The notes under the pieces: model-generated
The model's database searches: none
The model's input: only the letters and a program-made list of their open reading frames with translations
Told to the model about the DNA's origin: nothing
NCBI RefSeq assembly: GCF_022601895.1
Contig: NZ_JAKVIO010000001.1
Span: forward strand, 62,001-126,000
Source of the DNA: Sphingomonas sp. LaA6.9
Lineage (GTDB): Bacteria > Pseudomonadota > Alphaproteobacteria > Sphingomonadales > Sphingomonadaceae
Length of the DNA stretch: 64,000 nt
Reading direction: 5' to 3'
Translations under genes and position numbers: made by a program
Shown here: positions 1 to 8,800 of the stretch, in pieces
Layout of the letters: every line of letters starts with the position of its first letter
How positions within the stretch are numbered: position 1 is the stretch's first letter

Positions 1-165
1 TTCCCGATGGCGCTCGGCGTGCTTTACGACGATCCGCGCCCGAGCTTCGAGGAGGCGGTGGTCGCGCAGAATCAGCAGGTGGCCGAGGGCAAGGCGCCCG
101 ATCTCCAGAAACTGGTCGCCAAGGGACAGACCTGGCAGGTGGAAAAGCAGCCGCGCGTCGACTGA
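1..165 (+). CDS. 2-oxoacid:ferredoxin oxidoreductase beta subunit, C-terminal end (partial)
   Basis: Open from the first base to a TGA at 163-165. The last 54 residues begin FPMALGVLYDDPRPSFEEAV and end QPRVD. The 'LGVLY-D-PRPSFEEAV-Q' pattern is what I recall from the C-terminus of thiamine-pyrophosphate beta subunits of 2-oxoglutarate/2-oxoacid:acceptor oxidoreductases, which make acyl-CoA and reduced ferredoxin together with an alpha subunit. The catalytic part lies outside the window, so the call rests only on this tail. The photolyase gene starts 17 bases downstream on the same strand. Confidence 0.6.
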   Translation, partial: FPMALGVLYDDPRPSFEEAVVAQNQQVAEGKAPDLQKLVAKGQTWQVEKQPRVD

Positions 166-182
166 AGCGCTATAGGCCGCGC

Positions 183-1562
183 ATGACCGATTTGGTTCTC
201 GTCTGGCTTCGCCAGGATTTGCGGCTGTCCGACCAGGCTGCCTTTGCTGCGGCAGCGGCTGAAGGCGCGGTTGTTGCGGTCTATGTGCTCGACGATGCCA
301 TTTGCGGGCAATGGGCCATGGGCGGCGCGCAGCGCTGGTGGCTGCACCACAGCCTGGCCGCGCTGGCGGCCGATCTTTCCCGAATGGGTGTGCAGCTGGT
401 GCTGCGCCGTGGCGACAGCGCGGGCGAGCTGATCAGCGTTGCGCGCGCGCTCGGCGTGCGGCGGGTCCACGCGCTTCATCACTATGAGCCCTGGTGGAAG
501 GATGCCGAGGCCGCGGTGGCGGGGGCACTCGATCTTTGCCTTCACGACGGCACGCGGCTGATGCCGCCCGAGCGCATCCTGACTGGCGGAGGCGGCCGAT
601 ACCGCATGTTCACGCCATTCTGGCGCGCATTGCTCCAGCATATGCCGCCGCCGCTTCCCGCACGCGCCCCCGAAGCGGTGCGCGGGCATGGCGCGCATAT
701 CGCGAGCGATGCGCTCGACGCATGGGAGCTGCAGCCCCGCGATCCCGACTGGGCGGCGGGCTTTTCGGTCTGGAACCCCGGCGAAGCGGGCGCAAGGGCG
801 GCGCTGCGCGACTTTCTCGACCACGTCGAAAACTATGAAACCGCGCGCAATCTGCCGTCCGAGCCCGCAACGTCGCGCCTGTCGCCGCACCTCCATTTTG
901 GCGAAATATCGCCCGCAAAGCTGTGGCATCACTGCGCCAGGCGCTGCGGTGCGCGTGCCGAACCGTTTCTGCGCGAGGTCGCATGGCGTGACTTCGCGGC
1001 GAATGTAATCGACATCCTGCCCGATTATGGCCGCAGGAATGGGCGGCCCGCCTTTGACGCGATGCCCTGGCGCGAAGGCGCCGAAGCCGACGCCGATTTT
1101 CACGCGTGGACACGGGGGCGGACGGGCTATCCGATCGTCGACGCGGGGATGCGCGAACTCTGGGCGACGGGCTGGATGCACAATCGCGTGCGGATGATCG
1201 CGGCGAGCTTTCTGGTAAAGCATCTGCTCATCGACTGGCGTCGCGGCGAGCGCTGGTTCTGGGACACGCTCGTCGATGCCGATTATGGCAACAACGCGGT
1301 CAACTGGCAGTGGATCGCGGGCACGGGCATCGACGCGAACATGTTCGGCAGGATCATGGCGCCGCTCTCGCAATCCGGGAAATTCGACGCAGGGCGCTAT
1401 ATCCGCCGATGGGTGCCAGAACTTGGGGCGCTTGACGATGATGCGATCCATGATCCCGAAGCGGCGGGATTGCTCGCGCCTCCCTCCTATCCCGCAAAAA
1501 TCGTCGGGCATCGCGAAGGCCGTGAGCGTGCGCTCGCTGCGGGAAATCTGGTGCGCGCGTGA
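183..1562 (+). CDS. phrB: Deoxyribodipyrimidine photolyase / cryptochrome family protein
   Basis: 459 residues, normal for class I CPD photolyases, which use light and FADH- to split pyrimidine dimers. The N-terminal antenna-binding domain starts LVLVWLRQDLRLSDQAAF, with the family's R-x-D-L-R-x-x-D signature. The C-terminal FAD domain carries GRTGYPIVDAGMREL, GWMHNRVRM, DADYGNNAVNWQW and a DANMFGRI segment close to the canonical D-x-N-x-x-R-I. The start ATG at 183 follows the previous stop by 17 bases with only a weak ribosome binding site, suggesting co-transcription. A cryptochrome-type light sensor cannot be excluded, but the FAD-site motifs favour repair. Confidence 0.92.
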   Translation: MTDLVLVWLRQDLRLSDQAAFAAAAAEGAVVAVYVLDDAICGQWAMGGAQRWWLHHSLAALAADLSRMGVQLVLRRGDSAGELISVARALGVRRVHALHHYEPWWKDAEAAVAGALDLCLHDGTRLMPPERILTGGGGRYRMFTPFWRALLQHMPPPLPARAPEAVRGHGAHIASDALDAWELQPRDPDWAAGFSVWNPGEAGARAALRDFLDHVENYETARNLPSEPATSRLSPHLHFGEISPAKLWHHCARRCGARAEPFLREVAWRDFAANVIDILPDYGRRNGRPAFDAMPWREGAEADADFHAWTRGRTGYPIVDAGMRELWATGWMHNRVRMIAASFLVKHLLIDWRRGERWFWDTLVDADYGNNAVNWQWIAGTGIDANMFGRIMAPLSQSGKFDAGRYIRRWVPELGALDDDAIHDPEAAGLLAPPSYPAKIVGHREGRERALAAGNLVRA

Positions 1563-1605
1563 GGACGATTGCGATGTCCTTCCGCTTGCGTAAGAATTGG
1601 CGGCG

Positions 1606-2883
1606 ATGAACGCCCAGAACCCCGAAGCCGGACGCCAGTTCGCGCGTGCCGGACGCGCCCGAGCCATCGGCAGCGGCTGGCTCGCCGCGATCTTTGCGCG
1701 CGGCTTCCGGCACGTGCTCGACCGCATAGATCAGGGGCTGGTGACCGGTTCGATCGAGGTGCGCGTGCCCGACGGATCGCGGCGCGTGCTGGGCGGCCGC
1801 GCGCCCGGTCCGGCAGCGGATGTGGACCTGCGCAGCTGGACCGCGCTGGCGCGGCTGGCGCGTTCGGGATCGGTCGGCTGGTACGAAGCCTGGGCGCGGG
1901 GCGAGTGGAGCAGCGCCGATCCGGTGCCGCTGTTCGAATTGTTCATGCGCAACCGCGCAGGGCTGGGCAATGCGGGGCGCGCGCGCGGGCTGTTCCGGCG
2001 GCTGGTCTCGCTGCAGCATCGCCTTAGGCGCAACGACCGTTCGGGGGCGCGGCGCAACATCGAGTTCCACTACGACCTCGGCAACGACTTTTACGCGCTG
2101 TGGCTCGATCGCAGCATGACCTATTCGAGCGCGCGCTTTGCCGAGCCGATTCTGCCGGGCGAAACGCTCGAGGCCGCACAGGCGCGCAAGATCGCGGACA
2201 TGCTCGACCGGCTGGCGCTGAAGCCGGGGGACAGGCTCATCGAAATCGGATCGGGCTGGGGTGGACTGGCGGAGGCGGCCGCGCGCGATCACGGCGCGCT
2301 CGTGACCGGCATCACGCTTTCGCCGAGCCAGAAACGCTATGCGGAGCAGCGCGTCGCCGGATCGGGGCTTGCAGACCGCGTTGACTTCGAGCTCGTCGAC
2401 TACCGCGATGCAACGGGCCAGTATGATGCGCTGGCGAGCGTCGAGATGGTCGAGGCGGTAGGGCATGAATATTGGGAGGATTACCTTGCCGCGATTTACC
2501 GGCTTCTGAAGCCCGGCGGACGCGCGGCGATCCAGTATATCCTCATCGCCGACGACGTCTTCGAAGGCTATGCGGCGAGTGCCGATTTCATCCAGACCTA
2601 CATCTTTCCCGGTGGCATGTTGCTGTCCGAAAGCCGGTTTCGCGCGATTGCCGAGCGGCTTGGCTTCCAATGGCGTGATCGCGAAAGCTTTGGTCTCCAT
2701 TATGCCGAGACATTGAAACGCTGGCGCGAGAATTTCGAAGCCGTGGCCGCCGCCGGACGGTTGCCCGCGGGGTTCGACCAGCGTTTCATCGATCTATGGC
2801 GCTACTACCTCATGTACTGCGAGGGCGGCTTTCGAGGGCAGGGAATCGACGTGGCGCAGGTGACGCTGGTCAAGCCACAATAG
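1606..2883 (+). CDS. cfa: Cyclopropane-fatty-acyl-phospholipid synthase family methyltransferase
   Basis: 425 residues from ATG 1606; an in-frame TTG at 1597 is the alternative. The SAM-binding motif is DRLIEIGSGWGGLAEAA. Family signatures follow: FHYDLGNDFYALWLD, MTYSSARF, VEMVEAVGHEYWEDY and the C-terminal YYLMYCEGGFRGQGIDV. The enzyme adds a methylene group from SAM to cis double bonds of membrane phospholipid acyl chains. The N-terminal 120 residues form the usual lipid-binding domain. It lies 43 bases after the photolyase and 17 bases before the serine hydrolase on the same strand, so a photolyase-cfa-hydrolase operon is plausible. Alternative: a related fatty-acid methyltransferase. Confidence 0.9.
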   Translation: MNAQNPEAGRQFARAGRARAIGSGWLAAIFARGFRHVLDRIDQGLVTGSIEVRVPDGSRRVLGGRAPGPAADVDLRSWTALARLARSGSVGWYEAWARGEWSSADPVPLFELFMRNRAGLGNAGRARGLFRRLVSLQHRLRRNDRSGARRNIEFHYDLGNDFYALWLDRSMTYSSARFAEPILPGETLEAAQARKIADMLDRLALKPGDRLIEIGSGWGGLAEAAARDHGALVTGITLSPSQKRYAEQRVAGSGLADRVDFELVDYRDATGQYDALASVEMVEAVGHEYWEDYLAAIYRLLKPGGRAAIQYILIADDVFEGYAASADFIQTYIFPGGMLLSESRFRAIAERLGFQWRDRESFGLHYAETLKRWRENFEAVAAAGRLPAGFDQRFIDLWRYYLMYCEGGFRGQGIDVAQVTLVKPQ

Positions 2884-2900
2884 GGACGGGGGAGAGGCAT

Positions 2901-4088
2901 GTGAAACTGAACCGGACTTTCGCGTGGGCGCTGCCCGCGATTTTGCTCGCCGGCTGCGCGACGGCGCCTGTTCGGGTGACGGACAGCAATGTCGATCAGC
3001 TGCGAGAAGCAGGGGCCGAGATCCTGTTCTGGAGCCAGGCCGAGCGCGACGCCAATTTTCCGGAGATGGACAAGCTCTTTCCCGGGCAGATGGCAAAGGC
3101 GGCTGCCGAGCCCTATCGGCTTGGCAAGGGCAAGCCGTTCGACCTTGGACCGGGCGATCCCGTCGGCGCGCATATGGCGGCGCACAACGTTGCGGGCCTG
3201 CTGGTGCTGCAGGATGGCAGGATCAGGCTGGAGCGCTATGCGCGCGGCTATTCCGCACAGGGGCGCTATACCTCCTTTTCGGTCGCCAAGTCGCTGACGT
3301 CGACGCTCGTCGGCGCGGCGGTGGCCGACGGCTACATCAAATCGGTCGATGATCCGCTGACGCGCTATATCCCCGAACTGGCGGGCAGCGCCTATGAAGG
3401 CGTCAGCGTGAAGCAGTTGCTCACGATGACTTCGGGCGTCAGATGGAACGAGGATTATACCGATCCGGCTTCGGATGTCGCCTCGATGTACAAGGACGCT
3501 CCGCCGCCCGGTGTCGATCCGACCATCGCCTATCTGAAGAAGCTGCCGCGCGAGGCCGAGCCGGGCACGAAGTGGGTCTACAAGACGGGTGAGACCAACC
3601 TGATCGGCGTGCTCGTCACCAAGGCCACGGGCAAGACACTCGCGCAATATGTCGAGGAGAAGATCTGGAGACCCTTCGGCATGGAGCGCGACCTTTTCTG
3701 GATGGTCGATGCGGGCGGGCAGACCATCGGCGGCTGCTGCATGTCGGCGAGCCTTCGGGACTATGCACGGATCGGGCAGTTCGTGCTGAATGACGGGGTG
3801 ATCGATGGAAGGCGTGTCGTGCCAGAGGGCTGGTTCGCCGCGGCGACAAGCGCGCAGGCGCAGACGGGGCGTCCGGGCTCGGGCTATGGCTATCAGTGGT
3901 GGACCAACGCAGACGGCACCTTTCAGGCGCAGGGCATTTTCGGGCAGATGATCTACATTGATCGGGCGCGCAAACTGGTGGTGGTGCTGTCGGGCGCATG
4001 GCCCAAGGCGACCGATCCGCAGCTCGGCGCAGAACGCATGGAACTGATGCGCAAGATCAGCGCTGCGGTCGACGCAGCGCCGCAATGA
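2901..4088 (+). CDS. Serine hydrolase of the beta-lactamase (class C-like) family, lipoprotein
   Basis: 395 residues from GTG 2901, chosen because GGGGGAGAGG sits just upstream and because the N-terminus then forms a lipoprotein signal with lipobox LLAGC. The catalytic S-x-x-K is in SFSVAKSLTSTLVG, the second motif is YKTGETN, and the C-terminal region has GYGYQWWTNADG. This matches the EstB/AmpC-like hydrolase family (PF00144), membrane-anchored in the periplasm. The substrate cannot be told from sequence; such proteins act as esterases, peptidases or penicillin-binding proteins. It converges with the PilZ gene 12 bases away. Confidence 0.88.
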   Translation: MKLNRTFAWALPAILLAGCATAPVRVTDSNVDQLREAGAEILFWSQAERDANFPEMDKLFPGQMAKAAAEPYRLGKGKPFDLGPGDPVGAHMAAHNVAGLLVLQDGRIRLERYARGYSAQGRYTSFSVAKSLTSTLVGAAVADGYIKSVDDPLTRYIPELAGSAYEGVSVKQLLTMTSGVRWNEDYTDPASDVASMYKDAPPPGVDPTIAYLKKLPREAEPGTKWVYKTGETNLIGVLVTKATGKTLAQYVEEKIWRPFGMERDLFWMVDAGGQTIGGCCMSASLRDYARIGQFVLNDGVIDGRRVVPEGWFAAATSAQAQTGRPGSGYGYQWWTNADGTFQAQGIFGQMIYIDRARKLVVVLSGAWPKATDPQLGAERMELMRKISAAVDAAPQ

Positions 4089-4100
4089 AGGTGTTCGCTG

Positions 4101-4451
4101 TCAGCGGAGCTCCGGCTGCGACGTCCGGTACCGTGACACGACGAGGTCGAGCACGGCCTGGTTGAGCAACCGGGCAAAGGCGCAGCCGACCATCGAGCCG
4201 TTGTTCCAGACGACTTCGGCCTGAAGCCCGCTCAGCCCCGGCAGCGTCAGCCAGCAGAGCATCCCGGGCTTTATGCCGGTCACGGCCTGGCATGCGAAAC
4301 CGGCGACCGACAGGTCGGTCACCACCACCGAAAAACCGCTCGAACCCGACGGCCGGAGCGTTGCGGGAATGCTGACCGACGCGCGCGGCGCGCAACGATC
4401 TTCCTGCGCCACGATCTGGTAGCGGGACGTGGTTTCCGTCGTTGAGGTCAT
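4101..4451 (-). CDS. PilZ domain protein (probable c-di-GMP receptor)
   Basis: 116 residues. A single PilZ domain fills the protein. The c-di-GMP motifs are both visible: R-x-x-x-R in EDRCAPRASVSIPA and D-x-S-x-x-G in VVTDLSVAGF. The barrel ends with the typical VVWNNGSMVGCAF strand pair. AAGGAAAT precedes the ATG. Single-domain PilZ proteins bind c-di-GMP and alter a partner protein; the partner is unknown here. It is transcribed alone, convergent with the serine hydrolase and downstream of nothing obvious. Confidence 0.87.
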   Translation of the reverse strand: MTSTTETTSRYQIVAQEDRCAPRASVSIPATLRPSGSSGFSVVVTDLSVAGFACQAVTGIKPGMLCWLTLPGLSGLQAEVVWNNGSMVGCAFARLLNQAVLDLVVSRYRTSQPELR

Positions 4452-4519
4452 CGTGAATTTCCTTGCTTAACGGAAAGCCCCGATCATCCGCCTGATTCGT
4501 TGGAATCCGATTGAAGGGT

Positions 4520-5233
4520 TTAGTTAACGCGCTCGCGATGCCCCGTCTCGAATTCGTTTACCACGAGCGCCAGAATCCGTTCGGCGACTTTTTCCGGTCC
4601 TTTCAATGTCATAGGGTCCTCGCCGGGGAAAGCCTTTGCGCGCATCTTCGTCGCGGTTGCGCCCGGATCGAGGATAGCGGTGCGCACCGCCGAAATGTTC
4701 TTCACCTCTTCGCCATAGGCGAGGACCAGCGCCTCGAGCGCCGCCTTGGACGCGCCATAGGCACCCCAATAGGCGCGGGGGTTCTGCCCTACGCTGGATG
4801 TCAGTGCGATCAGCCGCCCGCCCGCGCTCTTGCGCAGCATCGGATCGAAGGCGGTGATCAACGCCTGCTGCGCGAGCAGGTTGGTCGCCAGCACCTTGTT
4901 GAATTCCTTGGCGTCGATCGCGGTCACGGGGGACAGCGTGCCCAACATCGCGGCATTGAGCACGAGGATGTCGAGTGCATCCCAGCGACCCGAGATCGCG
5001 GCGGCGAGCCGTGCGATGCTGTCGCCCTCGATCAGATCGAGCGGCGCGATCGTCGCCTGGCCGCCTGCCTGATGGATGCGCTCCTCGACCTCCTCGAGCC
5101 CGCCCGCAGTGCGCGCGGTCAGGATGACGTGCGCGCCTGCCGCGGCGAGCGCCTCAGCCGTAGCGGCGCCGATGCCGCGGCTTGCGCCCGTAACCAGCGC
5201 AAGCTTTCCTTTCAGGGGGTTATCGCTGCTCAT
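4520..5233 (-). CDS. SDR family NAD(P)-dependent oxidoreductase
   Basis: 237 residues from ATG 5233 (an in-frame GTG lies at 5248). The Rossmann glycine motif is TGASRGIGAA, followed by a DL in APLDLIEG for the adenine pocket, NAA in VLNAAMLG, and the catalytic Ser-Tyr-Lys set in LTSS and YGASKAALEA. Classical short-chain dehydrogenase length. The TARTA segment after the second strand suggests NADP(H) preference, but substrate is not predictable. It lies 160 bases downstream of purF on the same strand. Confidence 0.9.
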   Translation of the reverse strand: MSSDNPLKGKLALVTGASRGIGAATAEALAAAGAHVILTARTAGGLEEVEERIHQAGGQATIAPLDLIEGDSIARLAAAISGRWDALDILVLNAAMLGTLSPVTAIDAKEFNKVLATNLLAQQALITAFDPMLRKSAGGRLIALTSSVGQNPRAYWGAYGASKAALEALVLAYGEEVKNISAVRTAILDPGATATKMRAKAFPGEDPMTLKGPEKVAERILALVVNEFETGHRERVN

Positions 5234-5393
5234 TGGTGCTCGCTTCACTTAGATTCACAAAATTCTCACAAAACGCCATGCCGGTTGGCCTTCACGAAAT
5301 CGGGGTTGAGCGACCCTTCGACGACCATGACAATCGCAGACGATGTAGGACAGAGGTTTCTCGGGGACGGGCAGGCGCGGGGATCGGACGCGG

Positions 5394-6851
5394 TCAGTTC
5401 ACGCGCTCTGCCAGCAGCTGGAACTGATCCTCGACGGCCAGATCGTCGTGATCCGTCAGCGTCGTCGGATAGTCGCCGGTGAAACAGGCGTCGCAATATT
5501 GCGGACGAAAGTCCTGCCGGTGATCCTCGCCCAGCGCCTTGTAGAGCCCGTCGATTGAGATGAACGCAAGGCTGTCGGCATGGATGAACTCGCGCATTTC
5601 CTCGACCTGCATCCGCGCGGCGAGCAGCTTGGCGCGTTCGGGCGTGTCGACGCCATAGAAGCAGCTATGCCGGGTCGGCGGGCTGGCGATGCGCATATGG
5701 ACCTCGGCGGCGCCCGCCTCGCGCATCATCTGCACGATCTTGAGGCTGGTGGTCCCGCGCACGATCGAATCGTCGATCAGCACGACACGCTTGCCCGTGA
5801 TGAGCGCGCGGTTGGCATTGTGCTTGAGCTTCACGCCGAGATGGCGAACCTTGTCCCCCGGCTGGATGAACGTGCGGCCGACATAATGCGAGCGGATGAT
5901 GCCCAACTCGAAGGGAATGCCCGATTCCTGCGCGTAGCCGATCGCGGCGGGGACGCCCGAGTCCGGCACCGGAATGACGAGGTCGACCTCGACAGGCGCT
6001 TCGATCGCGAGCTGCGCACCGATGGCCTTGCGGACCGAATAGACCGATGAGCCGTCGACGATCGAATCGGGGCGCGAGAAATAAACGTGCTCGAAGATGC
6101 ACGGGCGCTTCGCGACATTGTCGAAGGGGTGGATCGACTGGGTCTGGCCCTCGCGGACGATGACGATCTCGCCCGGCTCGATGCTGCGGATGAATTCTGC
6201 ACCGACGACGTCGAGCGCCACGGTTTCCGAAGCGAAGATGATCGCGTCATCGAGCTTGCCCATCACCAGCGGACGGATACCCAGCGGATCGCGGCAGGCG
6301 ATCATGCCCTCCGGCGTCATGCAGATCAGCGCATAGGCGCCCTCGACCTGCTTCAGCGCATCGATGAACTTGTCGAGCAGCGTCCGGTAAGCGGAGGTCG
6401 CGACGAGGTGGATGATCGTCTCGGTGTCCGAGGTCGACTGGAAGATCGAGCCGCGACGGACAAGATCGCGGCGCAGCTTCATCGCGTTGGAGATGTTGCC
6501 GTTGTGCGCGATCGCGAAACCGCCCGATGCGAGGTCGGCGAACAGCGGCTGGACGTTGCGCAGCGCGGTTTCACCCGTGGTCGAGTAACGAACATGTCCG
6601 CATGCGACCATCCCGGGAAGTCCGCGAATGACGTCGTCGCGGTCGAAATTGCCGGCGACATGCCCCATTGCGCGGTGCGTATGGAAATGATCGCCATCGA
6701 AGCTCGTGATGCCTGCGGCTTCCTGGCCGCGATGCTGCAGCGCGTGGAGGCCGAGCGCCACAAGCGCGGAGGCCGTATCCGCGCCGGTAATGCCGAAAAT
6801 GCCGCACTCTTCGCGCAGCTTGTCGTCGTCAAACGGGTTCGTGGTGAGCAT
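5394..6851 (-). CDS. purF: Amidophosphoribosyltransferase
   Basis: 485 residues. Catalyses the first step of purine synthesis, PRPP plus glutamine to 5-phosphoribosylamine. The start at ATG 6851 leaves 15 residues before EECGIFGITG, so Cys16 would be the N-terminal nucleophile after propeptide removal, as in the Bacillus-type enzyme. The PRPP motif is VVLIDDSIVRGTT. Cysteines in KRPCIFEH, RHSCFYGVD and the C-terminal CDACFTGDYPT sit where the Bacillus enzyme binds a [4Fe-4S] cluster, so this is the oxygen-labile Fe-S type. The frame stays open further upstream, but that extension has no homology character. Divergent from the small gene at 6982. Confidence 0.97.
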   Translation of the reverse strand: MLTTNPFDDDKLREECGIFGITGADTASALVALGLHALQHRGQEAAGITSFDGDHFHTHRAMGHVAGNFDRDDVIRGLPGMVACGHVRYSTTGETALRNVQPLFADLASGGFAIAHNGNISNAMKLRRDLVRRGSIFQSTSDTETIIHLVATSAYRTLLDKFIDALKQVEGAYALICMTPEGMIACRDPLGIRPLVMGKLDDAIIFASETVALDVVGAEFIRSIEPGEIVIVREGQTQSIHPFDNVAKRPCIFEHVYFSRPDSIVDGSSVYSVRKAIGAQLAIEAPVEVDLVIPVPDSGVPAAIGYAQESGIPFELGIIRSHYVGRTFIQPGDKVRHLGVKLKHNANRALITGKRVVLIDDSIVRGTTSLKIVQMMREAGAAEVHMRIASPPTRHSCFYGVDTPERAKLLAARMQVEEMREFIHADSLAFISIDGLYKALGEDHRQDFRPQYCDACFTGDYPTTLTDHDDLAVEDQFQLLAERVN

Positions 6852-6981
6852 GTGATTCGCCTGTCGCTCGGGAGCGTTCGGGGCGCATATAGGGAGTGTC
6901 ATCGCCTTTGTCGCCCTCTTGTAACAAAATTGCCGGGAGCCGTTGGGCGCGCTGTGCGTTTTAGCAGTCAGGAGAGATAGC

Positions 6982-7188
6982 ATGGCGCGAGAACATGGGC
7001 CAACGATCAGCGACGATATGTTGTTCGAGGCGCTGCTGAAGCAGGGTTGTTCGGCCGAAAAGGCGGCACGGATCGCGCATACGCATGATCCGCTCGCCGA
7101 GTGGGAAGAAGGCGCAGCCGACCGGGGCGCCTCGGGCGGCCCCACCGCGACGAAGGAGGATCTTGTCGCGGCGTTGCGCAAGGGGTGA
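6982..7188 (+). CDS. Small conserved-type hypothetical protein
   Basis: 68 residues starting MAREHGPTISDDMLFEALLKQG and ending EDLVAALRKG. AGGAGAGA lies 7 bases before the ATG, a strong ribosome binding site. The sequence is acidic and helical with no signal peptide or membrane segment. The KAARIAHTHDPLAEW stretch and a Rho-N/SAP-like end (KEDLVAALRKG) suggest a small nucleic-acid-associated protein, but I do not recognise a named function. It diverges from purF and reads toward hisI. Confidence 0.7.
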   Translation: MAREHGPTISDDMLFEALLKQGCSAEKAARIAHTHDPLAEWEEGAADRGASGGPTATKEDLVAALRKG

Positions 7189-7239
7189 TGTCAAGGGGGT
7201 TGAGGCGCCAAGGGTTGAGGATGGGGGCATGCGCAGGCT

Positions 7240-7614
7240 ATGCGCGTGTTCATGACAGACCTTCGCGAAACCGGCTCCACGCTCGACCCCAAATATGACG
7301 CCAACGGACTGATCACCGCGGTGGTCACCGATGCACATGGTGGTGGCGTGCTGATGCTGGCGCACATGAATGCCGATGCACTCGCGCAGACGATCGAGAC
7401 GGGTATCGCGCATTTCTGGTCACGCAGCCGCCAGGCGCTCTGGATGAAGGGCGAGACCTCAGGCAACGTGCTGCGCGTGCGGGAGATGCGCATTGACTGC
7501 GATCAGGATGCTTTGTGGGTGATCGCGGAGGCTGCCGGGCCAGCATGCCATACGGGGGAGCGGAGCTGCTTTTATCGTCGGATTGCGGATGGCGCACTGG
7601 AGCGGGTTGAGTAG
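7240..7614 (+). CDS. hisI: Phosphoribosyl-AMP cyclohydrolase
   Basis: 124 residues; a second possible start is ATG 7252 (MTDLRETGS). The enzyme opens the adenine ring of PR-AMP in histidine synthesis and is zinc- and magnesium-dependent. Signatures: [29 protein letters not shown], the D-x-D-x-D-like [11 protein letters not shown], and the zinc-binding Cys set in [13 protein letters not shown]. The protein is the single-domain form without the HisE pyrophosphohydrolase. No other his gene is present in the window. Confidence 0.95.
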   Translation: MRVFMTDLRETGSTLDPKYDANGLITAVVTDAHGGGVLMLAHMNADALAQTIETGIAHFWSRSRQALWMKGETSGNVLRVREMRIDCDQDALWVIAEAAGPACHTGERSCFYRRIADGALERVE

Positions 7615-7768
7615 GGGCGGGTTTCGACGACATTTCGGACCTCCAACGCTTCAAACATGCTTTCCAGAAGCTGCCGTTTGTTCGGCAGCTAAGTCTATTA
7701 GAGTGAGCGCCCCTTGCCGAAAAAGGTCGGATTGTGACAGATCGGGTGCAAGTATCGGGGGTGAGACT

Positions 7769-8002
7769 GTGAGAAAATCCACTATCAGACTGAAATTTTG
7801 GGGTCTCCAAGCAATCGCGACGCTCGTTGCGCTGATCCTGTTGCTTCCTGACATCCCCGACTGGATTGCCAACGGCTTGGTTGTCCTGTTCTTCGTTTGC
7901 GCTCTTGCTATCATGTTTGTCCGGTGTGAATTTTGCAGAATCCTTGCTTACCGGCGGGACAGTCGGGAGCACGGTTTCATCGCGTTCAACTATTTTTCAT
8001 AG
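7769..8002 (+). CDS. Hypothetical small membrane protein
   Basis: 77 residues from a GTG preceded by TCGGGGGTGAG. Two hydrophobic segments are visible, around residues 12-28 and 34-50, then a basic Cys-containing tail (CEFCRILAYRRD). No recognised family. The region has lower GC than its neighbours and the reading frame has no strong codon bias, so it may be a young or poorly conserved gene. Confidence 0.4.
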   Translation: MRKSTIRLKFWGLQAIATLVALILLLPDIPDWIANGLVVLFFVCALAIMFVRCEFCRILAYRRDSREHGFIAFNYFS

Positions 8003-8139
8003 CCCAAACACTGCCCGGGATGCGGGAAGGAGCGTTATTGACGACGCGTCCGCTGACGACGACATCTTGGCCATTACCTCTGTCGCTTGCGCCGCGTGAA
8101 AGCTGCCGTCTACAATGGTCAGGAAGGAGCGGGGACGGT

Positions 8140-8583
8140 ATGAAGACGAAGGCTTACCTGCTGAGTGCCTCGGTAGTGTTCGTCGTTGCCGTGACCGGAT
8201 CAGACCTGATTGCGCGAATGACCATTGCGGGAGAAAGCTTCACCAACGCTGTTGCTGAGCATGGGCGATGGGCCTCGGATGTGGCTTTAGGCATGCTTCT
8301 TCTATTTTTCCCTTTTATAGGCACCGCCCTTATTTGTGCGAGCACCAATAAACGAGCAAACACCCGTAGCGCTGCCGCAATCTTCTGTGTCTCGATGGCG
8401 ACCCTCGCCTATTTCTACTTTGGCGGATTCCAAGTCGCCCAGTACGCGTTGCTGGAGAGAAAATGGACTGCTTCTGCGCTTTCCGTTGGGCTTCTGCCGT
8501 TCTTCATCGGGATACCCTTGTTGGCGGTCGTCGCGATTGCGGGTCTTGTCGCTGCTAAGATTGATCGCCGACACACAGCTTAA
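8140..8583 (+). CDS. Hypothetical membrane protein with four helices
   Basis: 147 residues from ATG 8140, which has AAGGAGCGGGGACGG just upstream. Four hydrophobic stretches are visible near residues 5-25, 48-65, 80-100 and 112-135. The short hydrophilic C-terminus is AAKIDRRHTA. No family recognised. It stands in the same lower-GC patch as the preceding small gene and has no functional link to hisI or the downstream MerR regulator that I can see. Confidence 0.55.
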   Translation: MKTKAYLLSASVVFVVAVTGSDLIARMTIAGESFTNAVAEHGRWASDVALGMLLLFFPFIGTALICASTNKRANTRSAAAIFCVSMATLAYFYFGGFQVAQYALLERKWTASALSVGLLPFFIGIPLLAVVAIAGLVAAKIDRRHTA

Positions 8584-8764
8584 GCTCACGCAGTGAAAGC
8601 CGCGGTCTGCTTTTTGCCCTCGCTACCTGAAAGCTGCCAGTCCGGACTCCACGACAAATGTGCCATTTCGGCGCGCGCTGGTGCATGCCGTTCGATAGCC
8701 CTTCTACCAATGCGTCGTGATGGTTACCTTCCCTGAAGCTTCGGTTCAGGAAGTATAGGCTGTC

Positions 8765-8786
8765 TTGACGTTAACGTGAACGTAAA
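8765..8786. promoter_or_regulatory. Palindromic operator overlapping a promoter, probable MerR/LiuR-type site
   Basis: A 22-base imperfect palindrome whose left half is TTGACGTTAAC and right half GTGAACGTAAA; 18 of 22 positions match its reverse complement. It ends 14 bases before the MerR-family start codon. The left arm reads as a -35 TTGAC element. Sites built from ACGT-AACGT half-repeats are known for LiuR-type MerR regulators of branched-chain and fatty acid catabolism. Autoregulation is the simple inference. Confidence 0.65.
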
Positions 8787-8800
8787 ATAAACTGCTCGCC

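Noticed and set aside
72-2700. Long open frames on the minus strand opposite the photolyase and cyclopropane synthase genes
   Set aside because: They are shadows of GC-rich coding sequence: proline/arginine-rich translations with no domain, and the plus-strand genes have clear motifs. The same applies to most long antisense frames in the window.
5269-5331. A 20-codon frame on the minus strand between purF and the SDR gene (MVVEGSLNPDFVKANRHGVL)
   Set aside because: No ribosome binding site and no sign of a leader-peptide function; it could be a remnant of a longer gene but that cannot be shown.
8728-8753. Hairpin CTTCCCTGAA / TTCAGGAAG before the MerR promoter, considered as a terminator
   Set aside because: Imperfect stem with no T-run; too weak to call.
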